A DNA stretch of 64,000 bases from Scleroderma bovista (lineage: Eukaryota > Basidiomycota > Agaricomycetes > Boletales > Sclerodermataceae), in the NCBI GenBank assembly GCA_037178675.1, contig JAYMGJ010000157.1, positions 410,316 through 474,315 on the forward strand, given 5' to 3'. Each line of letters begins with the position of its first letter. Positions within the stretch are counted from its first letter, which is position 1. A program made the position numbers and the translations under genes. Positions 1 to 9,302 of this stretch are shown piece after piece. The notes beneath the pieces are model-generated. The model made no database searches, was not told the origin of the DNA, and was given only the letters and a program-made list of their open reading frames with translations.

Positions 1-2
1 TG

Positions 3-209
3 CTCGCCTTCGCATGCCGCCTTTTCATTATGTATCCTCTCACGATCCCAAAACATATGCTCGACAAGTCATTATCTATGCTCCATGCCGAAAAAGCGAA
101 TGGTGATGAGCCTTCGCACGAAAACCACGAGCTGCAAGACTCGCTACCGTGCTCGATCTCGACGACGACGGAGCTCCTGGACCATGAGATAGCACCTGTT
201 TGTCTATGA
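3..209 (+). CDS. 3' fragment of an unidentified gene (C-terminus)
   Basis: One frame is open from the window edge to a TGA at 207-209, giving about 68 residues: a hydrophobic start (LAFACRLFIMYPL) followed by a polar, acidic tail ending HEIAPVCL. The other two forward frames give arginine-rich or soon interrupted translations, so this frame is the likeliest coding one. It would be the last exon of a gene entering from the left, in tandem with RPN5. I do not recognise the family. It could be chance open sequence. Confidence 0.35.
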   Translation, partial: LAFACRLFIMYPLTIPKHMLDKSLSMLHAEKANGDEPSHENHELQDSLPCSISTTTELLDHEIAPVCL

Positions 210-455
210 TCTCTATTCTGCTACGGACATTTTTACTCATATAGTACATGCTGGTGCTGGCACTTGTTGTAGGGGTACTTTCACGAATATAACTATAACG
301 CAGACTGGAACGGAGAGCAGCCGAGTGAAATACATTGCCAGCACGAGTGCAGCAAGAAACAGGGGAGTTCTCAGAAAGGACATGAGCAAACAGTGATAAA
401 CATCTTTGAGAGGACGCGTCAGTTCACGCCGAGCTTGTCATACCGTCTTGAAGTC

Positions 456-2242
456 ATGGCAGATGTAAAGAAACAAGAGAGAGATTTCTCACAAGAGGTC
501 GATACTCTGATACCAGAAGCTACTTCTCTGTGCAAGGTGTGTACTCCCGTTGTGTCGTGCGTGCAACGTTGGCCCCATGGAGCCCTTAGTCGGGAAAGCT
601 TTCCGAGGCACTCGACAAGCTGTTCGTTCTCGAGAAACAAACAAGAAACGTAGGGCAGAGTACGACCTATCGATGCTGGCGACTGATCTCTCGTATAGGC
701 TTCCGACCTTTCATCCACCACGCGACTAGCCAAAGCAGCTTTAGGTTTATGTCATGAAGCACAGGACTATGCTCAGCTGAATGCCACGATCAACTTACTA
801 TCCAAGAAACACGGCCAATTCAAGGGCGTCATTCAGGCTATTGTCGAACAGGCTATTGCATGGTTACCAGAGCTTAAGCAGCGTGAGGGTGATACCAAAT
901 GGCTAGAGCTAGTCGAAACCCTTCGGACAGTCACCGAGGGCAAGGTATAAGAATACTGTTCCTTTGGCAAAACTCTGGACTCATCAATACGCCAGATCTT
1001 CTTGGAAACACCTCGTGCACGCGTTACCCTTCTTTTATCTCACTACCACGAAGCCCTTGCAAAGAAGTCGTCAGCAACTCCCTCCTCCCTCAAAGAATCG
1101 CTGCAAACGGCGTCCGACCTGCTGTCTGATTTGCAAGTCGAAACCTACTCCTCTATGGAACGGAGAGAGAAGACAGAGTTCATCTTGGAACAAATGCGAT
1201 TACTCATTGCCCTTGCACGATTGAAAGACAGTGAGGTAGCGCGCAAGGACGCGAAAGAGGCTAAGGCGGGCCTTGGCGATGGGGAACCGGAATGGGTCAA
1301 AGCAAAGGTTGGGGGCCGCAAGGTTAACGAACCTTTCCTTAAGGAAAAAGAGAACGAAGTACGGGCCTCTTCCTCTCCATTGACTTGGCTTACTCAAGTG
1401 CGGTCCTAGGATCTCAAGCTCAAGTTTTATGACCTCATGATTCAACAAGCTTTGCGTCAATCAGCGTACTTGGATGTTGCAAAGTACTATGAGAAGGTTT
1501 GGGATACACCCTCAATCAAAGAAGACGAGAGCAAGAGTCGGGCGGTAAGTATCCTCGATGTCCCTCCATGGAACTTTTCATAAGCGAACTCTAGGCTCTC
1601 GAACACATCGTATATTACGTCGTTCTTGCGTCCCATGACAACGAGCAATCGGACATGTTGCACCATTTATTCGCAAACCCGGCGCTCGAGAAGTTGGAAC
1701 TCCATTTGTGCGCCGGACGTTCGCCTTATGATTGATTACCACTGACCCCATGCAGTAACCTTGTAAAATCTTTCGTCACACGTGAGCTGATGCGATGGCC
1801 AGGCATCGAGGCGATATATGGACCTTTCCTACGGACGACACCTGTTTTTTCTGTTGCCAAACAATGGGAGGATCTACACACACGCGTCATAGAACATGTA
1901 CGTATCAAAGCAAGCCGGTGTATATGTCTATGTTGACAGTTCCCGCAGAACATTCGCGTAGTTGCGCAATACTACACCCGCATTACGTTGTCTCGTCTAA
2001 CGACCCTCCTTGATCTAACATCGCAACAGACCGAGGAAACTCTTGCTCGCTTGGTTGTCTCAAAAACTATCTGGGCTCGAATAGACCGTCCAGCTGGTAT
2101 CGTGAACTTCAGGAGTAAGCGTAGTACTGAGGACGTGATGAATGACTGGAGTTCAGATATGCAGAGGTTATTGGGATTGGTCGAGAAGACTTGGATGGGT
2201 ATGAATGCAGCTCTGGCCGCTCAGTCACGAGTGAAGGCATAG
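456..2242 (+). CDS. RPN5: 26S proteasome regulatory subunit RPN5 (PSMD12)
   Basis: RPN5 is a PCI-domain subunit of the 19S lid, which helps deubiquitinate and feed substrates to the 20S core in nucleus and cytosol. Eight exons join in phase with introns at 537-589, 650-698, 945-995, 1359-1409, 1545-1594, 1708-1755 and 1898-1948, giving 477 residues, close to the usual 440-480. Family signatures seen are LQVETYSSMERREKTEFILE in exon 4, VAKYYEKVWDTPSI in exon 5, and in the last exon the PCI winged-helix stretch with VVSKTIWARIDRPAGIVNF and the terminal helix NDWSSDMQRLLGLVEKT. The start is the first ATG giving the conserved acidic N-terminus. The gene ends 60 bp from the convergent mS23 stop, so the 3' UTRs probably overlap. 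No breaks seen. Confidence 0.95.
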
Positions 2243-2302
2243 TTAATATTCACTATGTGTAGAGGAGTGTACTGCTGCAAGCCCCATGGACCACCATCCG
2301 GA

Positions 2303-3220
2303 TCAGTGCAATATTCGTAGGAAATCTGCGCTGGCTTTTGAATTCTGCGAATTGCCCGATGGCACCTTTGAATCGTCTGATATTGATGAAGACGGCAATG
2401 ACTCCTCAGTGAACATATGCTTTGGTCGTTCACCCTGTTCTTGCCGTTTGGCATATTCATGTCCTCTGCTCCAAGTGTTGCCCATGCCGCTGTCGATATT
2501 GAGGATTGCTCTCCAACGCTTGCGAGCCAAGAGTGCTCCCTCGTCAAGCGCTCGCTTGCGCTCGGGGGCTTTGTAGGCCATGTCCTCCTTCTCAAAGGTC
2601 CTGTCAACCTCAGAGGGAAAGACCATGCCATAAGCTTCTGCTTCCATACGAGCAAATGAGCTAGCAATATCATGCTCTGCACGAAGAGAGCGGAATTCCG
2701 CAACAGCACGAGTATAAGCCACAGCCAACGACACTTTGTGATGCTTGTGGAGGTTGGCCGCAAATTGTACCGCACTTGAAAGAGACCCATTAGCACGTAA
2801 AAGGACGGCTGGAAATAAACCTCACTCTTCCGGAGAAGGGCTCTTCCCTCGCTGGCTCAGCCTTATCCAATCCTTGCCTTGAACTGGGTGTTCTTCCTCG
2901 ATTACACCACCTTCAACAATCGCAACGGGCCTGAATGCCTCGAACGGGTGGTCACGGAAGAACTGACGCCTGAGCTCGTCCTCCAAATACGCAATGTTGG
3001 CGGGTCTGTTTTTCGGGGGGATGAGTTTTGACGAGGGGCTCGAATGGCGGCGTTGAAGTGCAGCTTCACGGTCTTCACGGATGGCTGGTGCTTTTGGAGG
3101 AAGGGGAAGGGGAGGAAATTGGAGAACGGCCTGATACCAAACAGGCTCGTCTTTGATATACTTGGCGCGCATAAGACGCGAGACTTGCTTGTGCACCTGC
3201 GACGCGATCCGGCGCACCAT
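2303..3220 (-). CDS. RSM25: Mitochondrial small ribosomal subunit protein mS23 (yeast Rsm25)
   Basis: A nuclear-encoded component of the mitochondrial 37S/28S ribosomal subunit. Two exons: 3220-2826 and 2774-2303, joined over a 51-nt GT-AG intron (2825-2775) containing a TGCTAAT branch site, giving 288 residues. Reading through the intron would hit an in-frame TGA, so the intron is required. Family hallmarks are IKDEPVWYQAVLQFPP near residue 25, YLEDELRRQFFRDHPFEAFRP near residue 85, and the helical stretch after the splice (AVQFAANLHKHHKVSLAVAY). The C-terminal 60 residues are serine-rich and fungal-specific. The start ATG lies only 77 bp from the divergent MED7 ATG. Identification rests on remembered similarity to yeast Rsm25 and is fairly secure. 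Confidence 0.88.
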
Positions 3221-3297
3221 TGCAGTGAGTGTTGAAGAAGCAATGAATAATAATTTACACAAATAAACAAATATTTATCTCTAAGATAAATACCATC
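3221..3297. promoter_or_regulatory. 77-bp divergent promoter/5' UTR between mS23 and MED7
   Basis: Only 77 bp separate the two divergent start codons, so both promoters and both 5' UTRs must fit here or reach into the neighbouring coding sequence. The segment is AT-rich with TAATAATTTACAC and AACAAATATTTATC tracts that could serve as core promoter elements. No specific factor site can be called. Confidence 0.6.
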
Positions 3298-4312
3298 ATG
3301 GTGGACGAGGAAGCAGAGTTGAGGAATTCATTCCCCTCACCTCCTTCGCATTATGTTAACTACACTCCACACAACCTGAAACTTCTCGAGATACTCAAAG
3401 AACGGGTCGAGAACGTCAATGGTGCCAACCAGCACGAGGTTTTGTCTGATCAATCCGATGTACCCGCATGGCCGTTGGCACAACTAGAGAAACCTAGGGT
3501 AGACTGGATTCTCGAAGATGGTCATTACAATGTCTTCGGGGACATGTGGTTTGTACGCGTCGTACTTCATTAGCCAGTACTGAGCCCCTCTCATTGCTAT
3601 TCTCATCAAAGGTCAAAGAGACCATCCCTTCCTTGGCCGATCTTGGTGGACACCAGTTGTATCCCGCAGACCCCAGCGTAGGTGGGCAAAGAATCCAAGT
3701 ATTTTTCTCTTCCGCGCATTAGTCTTACTCAGAGTAATCAGATCGGCGTCCTGCACTATTATCCATCTTACGCTCACTCTTGGTCACATATTATAATCTC
3801 ACAGGCGCCATTCTCGCCCCACCACCACCGCCTTTTTCCCAAGTTCCTCCAGAGTGGCACCGACACGTAGAATGGATCACTGTTTTGGCGCAAAACCTGA
3901 TGGCAGCTGCCAATGATTTACGTCCTGTCCAGGTAGGTTGCCTCTGCGCAATTGGGTAGGGAATTGACATCAAGTGGCCTAGGCAAGAGGTAACCTTGAG
4001 CATATGATGCAGCAGCAACTTGAGCTCCGTCGCGAAGAAACTAAAACTATTCATGCGTTAGTTATCTCGAAGTATTGATGTCATTCTCATTGAGTTTTCT
4101 TCAAGACATTGTGACGAGCTTGAAGCTAGACTGCGAGACCTTCGTGCGGCTGCCCTCGAGATGAGTCCACCCCAGAATGTTGGTCGTCCCTCACAAAAGA
4201 GTTCTGTATGTCGCTCCGTGTTGTATATTTGTTCCGTATGTACTCATGGATGATGCCGCAGGTGGTGACCACCTTAGAGGATGTGTTGCGCTGGGCGGAA
4301 GAGGTGGCTTAG
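3298..4312 (+). CDS. MED7: Mediator complex subunit 7
   Basis: MED7 pairs with MED21 in the Mediator middle module and links transcription factors to RNA polymerase II. The N-terminus has the family's FPSPPSHYVNYT and the stretch ending VDWILEDGHYNVFGDMW. A first intron (GTACGC to ATCAAAG, about 3553-3611) restores FVKETIPSLADLGGHQLYP. Later exons encode GAILAPPPPPFSQVPPEW, HVEWITVLAQNLMAAANDLRP, ARGNLEHMMQQQLELRREE, CDELEARLRDLRAAALEM and the ending VVTTLEDVLRWAEEVA with a stop at 4310-4312. The splicing between about 3690 and 3790, which should encode the LNRSLLLNFLELL-like helix, could not be resolved by eye. Convergent with the BCL7-like gene. Confidence 0.88.
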
Positions 4313-4717
4313 GGGATGTTGGTACCACACTTTCCTTGCCATTGGAACGATTTCGATTGACAGTGTAGCAGGAGAATGTGTATAAAAATTAATAAATTTC
4401 ACGTCTTAAGAGCTTCTTCTGGTACAGTTCACAGGGATGGGAAGGTCAGACAGCAATTTAAGTTACAATGTTTCACCGTGCATGACTTTCCCGCAAATCG
4501 CCTCGAAAGGTGGCGGTTTCCTCTGCATACGTTATCGGGCACTTCACTCGTTGAGACAACATAGCAAGCACTATTAAGGACCAGAGCCCTCCCAGAGCCT
4601 CCGCTCAACCCTAGACGATGGTCATTTATTAACTACAGCACATCTGGCGGAAGAAAAAATAACCCGACAATGAACACAGGCGACTGCGATACTCTCCCAT
4701 AGTACCCCCGGCATGAC
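4313..4717. other. Convergent intergenic segment (3' UTRs)
   Basis: About 400 bp between the MED7 stop and the stop of the BCL7-like gene. I see no credible coding frame, RNA gene or repeat. It contains an AT-rich stretch near 4370-4400 that may hold polyadenylation signals. Confidence 0.5.
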
Positions 4718-5480
4718 TTATCCCGAGGAACTCTCCCCTGGGTGTGATGATCCAGGATCCAGCGAGTCCACGAAGTGGTCGGCCGTGCCATCCATCAGTG
4801 ACTGCTCCAGCAGGGCATCACCGCCTACCAATTGGTCGATGCTGCTGGCATCTCCGAATGCTGTTCCGTCAGGACCTAGCATCGTCATATCCAAGTCACC
4901 AACGTCATCTGGGTTTGTGTCCCCGACAACTCCTATGTCGACATTCATGTCTCCAACCAATTTCAGGGATGCATCGAACATGACCGCTCCTTCGTCCGAG
5001 GTCAGAGTCTGGCCAACTGGACGAAGAGAAAGGGTTGGAGGCGTCGGGGAGGGCGGTTTCGTCTGAGGTTCAGATGGTAATTCTTGATTGACCGAGTTAG
5101 TCTCCGTCACATCCACGGTGTTGGGTTCTGTTTCTGGTGGTATGGATGCCGTTGGTTCATCTTGGTCCATGTCTTCGTCGCCCTCCACAACTTCCGGTTC
5201 GTCGGGGAGGGGTGCAAGGGGATCATCAGCGCCCCCTTCGTCATCGCTGAATTGCTTCCAGTTACATAGGAACATCAATATATTCATCCTATTCAATTGT
5301 CAGGCATACACCGACCTGTTTTTTGTCTGTCTTGATCCACCTAAATACGCGCATTGTAGAGTTTGGTGCATGCTCTGGAGCGACCCAAGTCTTTTCCCAG
5401 CACACGACAGGTTGCATTAACTGGCGTCTTGCGGCCTCGGTAGTCGCGACGCGGACGCCAATCCGTCGTCTGGTGGCCAT
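4718..5480 (-). CDS. BCL7-domain-like protein (candidate SWI/SNF subunit)
   Basis: The first exon, from ATG at 5480, encodes MATRRRIGVRVATTEA followed by CWEKTWVAPEH and MRVFRWIKTDKKQ. That order (WEK-WV, a short gap, then a hydrophobic-K/R-W-[IV] motif) matches the BCL7 N-terminal domain, whose animal members are accessory subunits of the BAF/SWI-SNF remodeller. An intron starting near 5316 separates it from a long acidic, disordered second exon (DDEGGADDPLAPLPDEP and on), with no further domain. The acceptor is ambiguous because more than one AG keeps phase. Divergent from the 5635 gene with 154 bp between ATGs. Family assignment is by motif only; a low-complexity nuclear protein of another family is possible. 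Confidence 0.6.
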
Positions 5481-5634
5481 GATGAATGTCTGGGTGAACA
5501 AATAATATTCCACGAACGTTGAGACCTTATAAGTACAGCAGAGTCGGAGCGACCACACGTAGACACCAACCAACACCTCAGATCAACCTCAGATAGTACA
5601 CACAAGCTTCGCTTCAACAGAGAGCCTGTTCAAC

Positions 5635-7443
5635 ATGGCCTCGTCTCTCCAGAATCTCATCCTCAATAGATATCCGACACTGTTTTTCTCTGTCATCGAG
5701 TTTTTCTTGTCCATTCTTGCGTTGGGCCCTTTGCCCTATTTCATCCCGCTCATCTTACTGGTATCTGTAATGCGTATCCATGGACAAAGAATTTGCTGCC
5801 GTCAAACCAGGGGTAGGGAGTTACTTTGTTCATGGGTATGTATCACTGCCGGTTCATCCATCGGGCATCGTGCTGCGGCGTCAGCAGCCCTTTCAAGCCC
5901 CCTTCAATCTTTCTTCGCTGTTGCGTTCATATCTGCTCTCACTTATCTCGTCGCCATCGCAGCCACCTATCTTGATATCCGCCTCAGAGGGCGAGTATCC
6001 TCTGAGTGGGGGAAGATCACGCTGTTCCCATTATTATGGGCGACGATCTGGACTCTTGCTTCCCGTACTTCGCCAGTTGGGCGCCTGCTCAATTGGAGTC
6101 CGACCCTCGCTTCTCACCCCTACAACTGGTTAACACCCGTCTTGGGACCGGCTGCTCTGGACTGGCTCGTCGCAGCATGGGCGAGTCTCGTTTCAGAATT
6201 CGTTGCTTTGTGGTTGATGAACTTCGAGGAATACGATTCTCTCGATTTGTCTAACAAGTCGTGCATTTCACGAAAGGGTCGTAGTCTTTTATGCCTTGGC
6301 ACCCTACTGCTCACCTTAACAATACCGTCATTCACCCTTAACAACCTCCCTCATCGAGCGGACTTGTACACACATGCAACATCCCTAAAGGTTGGTTGTG
6401 TGCTGCCCCATCCACTTGATGGCAGCCATCCAACTCTGGACGACTTCGTCTCCGAAACGGCGAAGATGACATCCGCCAAAATTCTTCTCTGGCCCGAAAG
6501 CAGTGTCATCTTCCACTCCCAAAGGGAACGTGAAGCTGCTTTCCAGAAAATTCGGAAACAATCAAACGGTGCTTTCGTTGGGGTTACTTTCGAGCAATAT
6601 GTCGAAGGTGACACAGCACCTTCATCAGGTTCTCGTACTCGGAATGGTCTTGCCATCATCCACAAATTGCAAAAACCAGGTGAAGAGGTTGTCCAATACT
6701 ATAAGCGACAGCTCGTACCTTGTGAGTTCACTCGTGGACTTGTGTATCAGTCGTCATCCTTAACAATATGGACAGTGACGGAATCATTTTCCAAGATACC
6801 CTCAGTCGATCCCCCTGCAATCTACCGCATGGAGCTGAAGCACCCCCAAGGCATCAAGGCATCAGATTGGGCACCAGCACCCAACTTCACACGCTCGATT
6901 CCCTTTACAACATCTATATGCTTGGATCTGGCCTCTCCGACAGCGTTCAGTGACCTGAAATCTCGGCCAGCTCTTATTCTTGCCCCTGCCCGTACATGGG
7001 AAACTACAGTTGGTCTTGCAATGTGGGAGCAGGCCAAGTTACGTGCAGCAGAGCTGGGCAGTATGGTTTTGTGGTGTGACGGTGGGGCAACTGGTGTTAG
7101 CGGGGTCGGAGGGCAGGGTATCCAGGAGATCATGCAAGTTGGTGCGGGCTCATGGATAAGGACCGTTGGCGTCCCGTGGCCTTTCAACGAGGGAAAGACG
7201 ATCTATGCCACGGTCGGCGAGTTCTCCGTTTTGGTATTCCTCGCTGCTATAATGGGGAGCGACCTTGCTGTTCAGTACTTGGCTACCAAGGCTGGCAGGG
7301 GCGTACGTGCGGCGATGATGGGTGGTCAATCCTTACAGACCAGGCTACCCATCTTCCGACGGATGATAGCTGCACTAAGCAGGCGTGGAGATCGCCTCGT
7401 AGAAGTAGAGGAAATCGGAGAGCAGCAACACCTTCTCGGATAA
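5635..7443 (+). CDS. Membrane-bound nitrilase-superfamily protein, apolipoprotein N-acyltransferase-like
   Basis: A 602-residue single-exon frame. Residues about 15-245 hold several hydrophobic segments, for example FFSVIEFFLSILALGPLPYF and a segment with FALNN-type loops. The rest is a carbon-nitrogen hydrolase domain with the expected catalytic residues: Glu288 in LLWPESS, Lys357 in YYKRQLVPCEF (with Glu364), and Cys429 in TSICLDL. The membrane bundle followed by a nitrilase domain is the layout of bacterial Lnt, which N-acylates lipoproteins; fungal relatives are known, but their substrate is not clear to me. A further hydrophobic segment lies near residue 540. An optional intron from 5838 would break phase, so I kept the uninterrupted frame. 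Confidence 0.78.
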   Translation: MASSLQNLILNRYPTLFFSVIEFFLSILALGPLPYFIPLILLVSVMRIHGQRICCRQTRGRELLCSWVCITAGSSIGHRAAASAALSSPLQSFFAVAFISALTYLVAIAATYLDIRLRGRVSSEWGKITLFPLLWATIWTLASRTSPVGRLLNWSPTLASHPYNWLTPVLGPAALDWLVAAWASLVSEFVALWLMNFEEYDSLDLSNKSCISRKGRSLLCLGTLLLTLTIPSFTLNNLPHRADLYTHATSLKVGCVLPHPLDGSHPTLDDFVSETAKMTSAKILLWPESSVIFHSQREREAAFQKIRKQSNGAFVGVTFEQYVEGDTAPSSGSRTRNGLAIIHKLQKPGEEVVQYYKRQLVPCEFTRGLVYQSSSLTIWTVTESFSKIPSVDPPAIYRMELKHPQGIKASDWAPAPNFTRSIPFTTSICLDLASPTAFSDLKSRPALILAPARTWETTVGLAMWEQAKLRAAELGSMVLWCDGGATGVSGVGGQGIQEIMQVGAGSWIRTVGVPWPFNEGKTIYATVGEFSVLVFLAAIMGSDLAVQYLATKAGRGVRAAMMGGQSLQTRLPIFRRMIAALSRRGDRLVEVEEIGEQQHLLG

Positions 7444-7974
7444 ACAGAGAAAAGAATAACCATCTTTCACTCGTACTCGGTTGTTGTATCTATGAATTTC
7501 GTGTACTTGTAGTCGTGTTGATCAGAGAAAGAGATTACATATCGAAACCTCGTATGTTACCTCTGACGAGACCAGCTTCTAAATTTCGTGGAACGACTAT
7601 CTTCCCCTCGAGACTAAGACCAGCTGGACTAATGCGTAAAGCCGGGATTGCTCTCCGATATTCACTGATGACTGAACCTGGGTCCCGCAGTCAGTGCACC
7701 TTATAACCTAGGGTCTGGTACGAGCATTGTGCCTCGAGATAAACAATGCGACGAACGGGAGACCACGTACCGCTGGTAGTGGCGCATTTGCGATCAGGAT
7801 TTCCCGTGGTCGCCCGACGGATGATGGCTTCACCAAACCTATCCAGGTACTAGAAGGAAACGTACAGCACCTCGGGAAAAAATAATACGTCATTTTTCAC
7901 TCGTACTCGGTCACTTCTCATGTTCAAATGTCAATGAAGTCCTCGTGTTTGCGGGGGGATTAAACATCGAAACC
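7444..7974. other. Intergenic stretch with a diverged duplication of the racemase 3' end
   Basis: The segment 7457-7576 (TTTCACTCGTACTCGG through CATATCGAAACCTCGTATG to TCTGACGAGACC) matches 7885-8001, which is the last codons and 3' flank of the racemase gene. On the minus strand this copy reads GLVRGNIRGFDM then stop, against GLVRCNM in the gene. Upstream of it (7577-7700, minus strand) is about 45 codons of open frame unrelated to the racemase. It looks like a partial tandem duplication or gene relic. No complete gene seen here. Confidence 0.5.
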
Positions 7975-8731
7975 TCACATGTTACATCTGACGAGACCTG
8001 GCAGGAGTTGAACAGCAGCAGCAACACCATCTATTATGCGTATTCCTGAGCCCTCCACTTCACCCAATACTTCGATGCACGTCTCCCTAACAATCGTGTC
8101 CATGTCAGCCATTGCGGCACAGCCAAGGCAAATCACGCCAAGCTGGCTGTGGTTCGTTTCCAGAAGGTGCTTTACAGCCCCTCTGATCCGTAGTCTGACT
8201 TCTTCTTGTGGTGCTTCATGCAGCTCGGCTGCGGTGAGGCCGGTAGTCTGGACCCCAGCGAAGAGCGCACTGTGCACTCCGAGAAAATGGTTTACACCTT
8301 CCGTCAGCAACCTCTCCCAGATGTGTCCGGTGGATACAATGCCGAACTTCTTGGACCTTGCGAGGATATGGAAGCACGTCGTGATGCTCGCTTCGAAGAT
8401 TCCGACGACGGGTTTGTTCGTGAGCAATTTCAGCATGTCGACGAGTGGATGTGCACTGTAGCATGCTATAATGAATCCGCGATAACAGGTAATGTCGATC
8501 CGTCCGAGAGCTGCCATGCAGGTCTCAGCGCTTTGGTGGGAAGTTGGTTCGTCGTTGATACTAGGGGAACCATCTGCGTTGGTAAAGAAATCGTATTGTA
8601 CCTGTTGAAGCGATATGGCTGTGACATAAGTAAGATACAGTTGACTCACTCCAGGTGGGCAAGAAGCATTCACTACTGCCTCGAGCTTATCGGTCATCGA
8701 CGCTGTGGAGTTGGGGTTGACGGAGAAGCAT
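7975..8731 (-). CDS. DCG1: DCG1-like Asp/Glu/hydantoin racemase family protein, start region frameshifted
   Basis: Racemases of this family invert a carbon next to nitrogen using two cysteines; yeast DCG1 is the fungal member, linked to nitrogen-catabolite control. Seen: FIIACYSAHPLVDML with the first cysteine, KPVVGIFEAS, FGIVSTGHIWERLLTEGV, and ICLGCAAM with the second cysteine. A 48-nt intron (8602-8649) restores PPGVQYDFF. The conserved N-terminal NPNSTASMTDKL is encoded, but its frame has no ATG. The ATG at 8729-8731 is one base out of frame with it, and the next in-frame ATG (8697) would drop the motif. Either an unseen upstream exon supplies the start, or a one-base insertion has damaged the gene. 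Confidence 0.8.
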
Positions 8732-9302
8732 AGTTGGTGGGCTGTCGAGATTCGAGATCAAAATCAAATGTAGAACTGTTTCCTTAGTACGTCTCTGGAA
8801 GATCAATGGTAAATCGCCGGACGCACCAGACTATTCAACTCTGAATGCCTCCCGCCCTGGTTCTGCAGCCATGGCTTTCTCTGGGCTGAGGGTTGGGACG
8901 AGGAACAACGGCGGGTGGGCGTTTTCTCTCGCTTCTGAAGAAAATGAATAGTGGGCACTCCATGTCCGCCTGGATATGATTCCCCGGTGCACGAGTATCG
9001 ACGTTGAATGACCCACGCGTGCTCACGAATCACGACACCAACAGCACGACAAGCCCATGTATGTAGGGATCTTCGATTGCACTGTCGAGGTCTGGGTGCA
9101 CGAAGTCGCAGGTTGAATGGGGTTGCCTGACTACACGGTGCGTGGTGCGGACGGGAACTGAAGAACCCTCGAGGGTTCCGTTGAATGGAACACCTTACTC
9201 AACGCAGCCATCGTACAGCGTGTTCTCGGAGAGATAGCCAAGTATTCTACGACACTTGGGTAGCCAAATGACGGGGATCTTGGGTGTGTTCGTCGATCGC
9301 AT
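8732..9302. other. Divergent intergenic region
   Basis: About 570 bp between the racemase and the next gene on the other strand. Short open frames are present, but none shows a domain or a convincing splice pattern. It presumably carries both promoters. A missing first exon of the racemase could hide here. Confidence 0.45.

Noticed and set aside
2775..2830. Frameshift or stop in mS23
   Set aside because: A 51-nt intron with good donor, branch site and acceptor removes the TGA and restores the family sequence.
5838..5889. Intron in the Lnt-like gene (GTATGT to CAG)
   Set aside because: Its 52-nt length would break phase, while the unspliced frame stays open through the whole domain.
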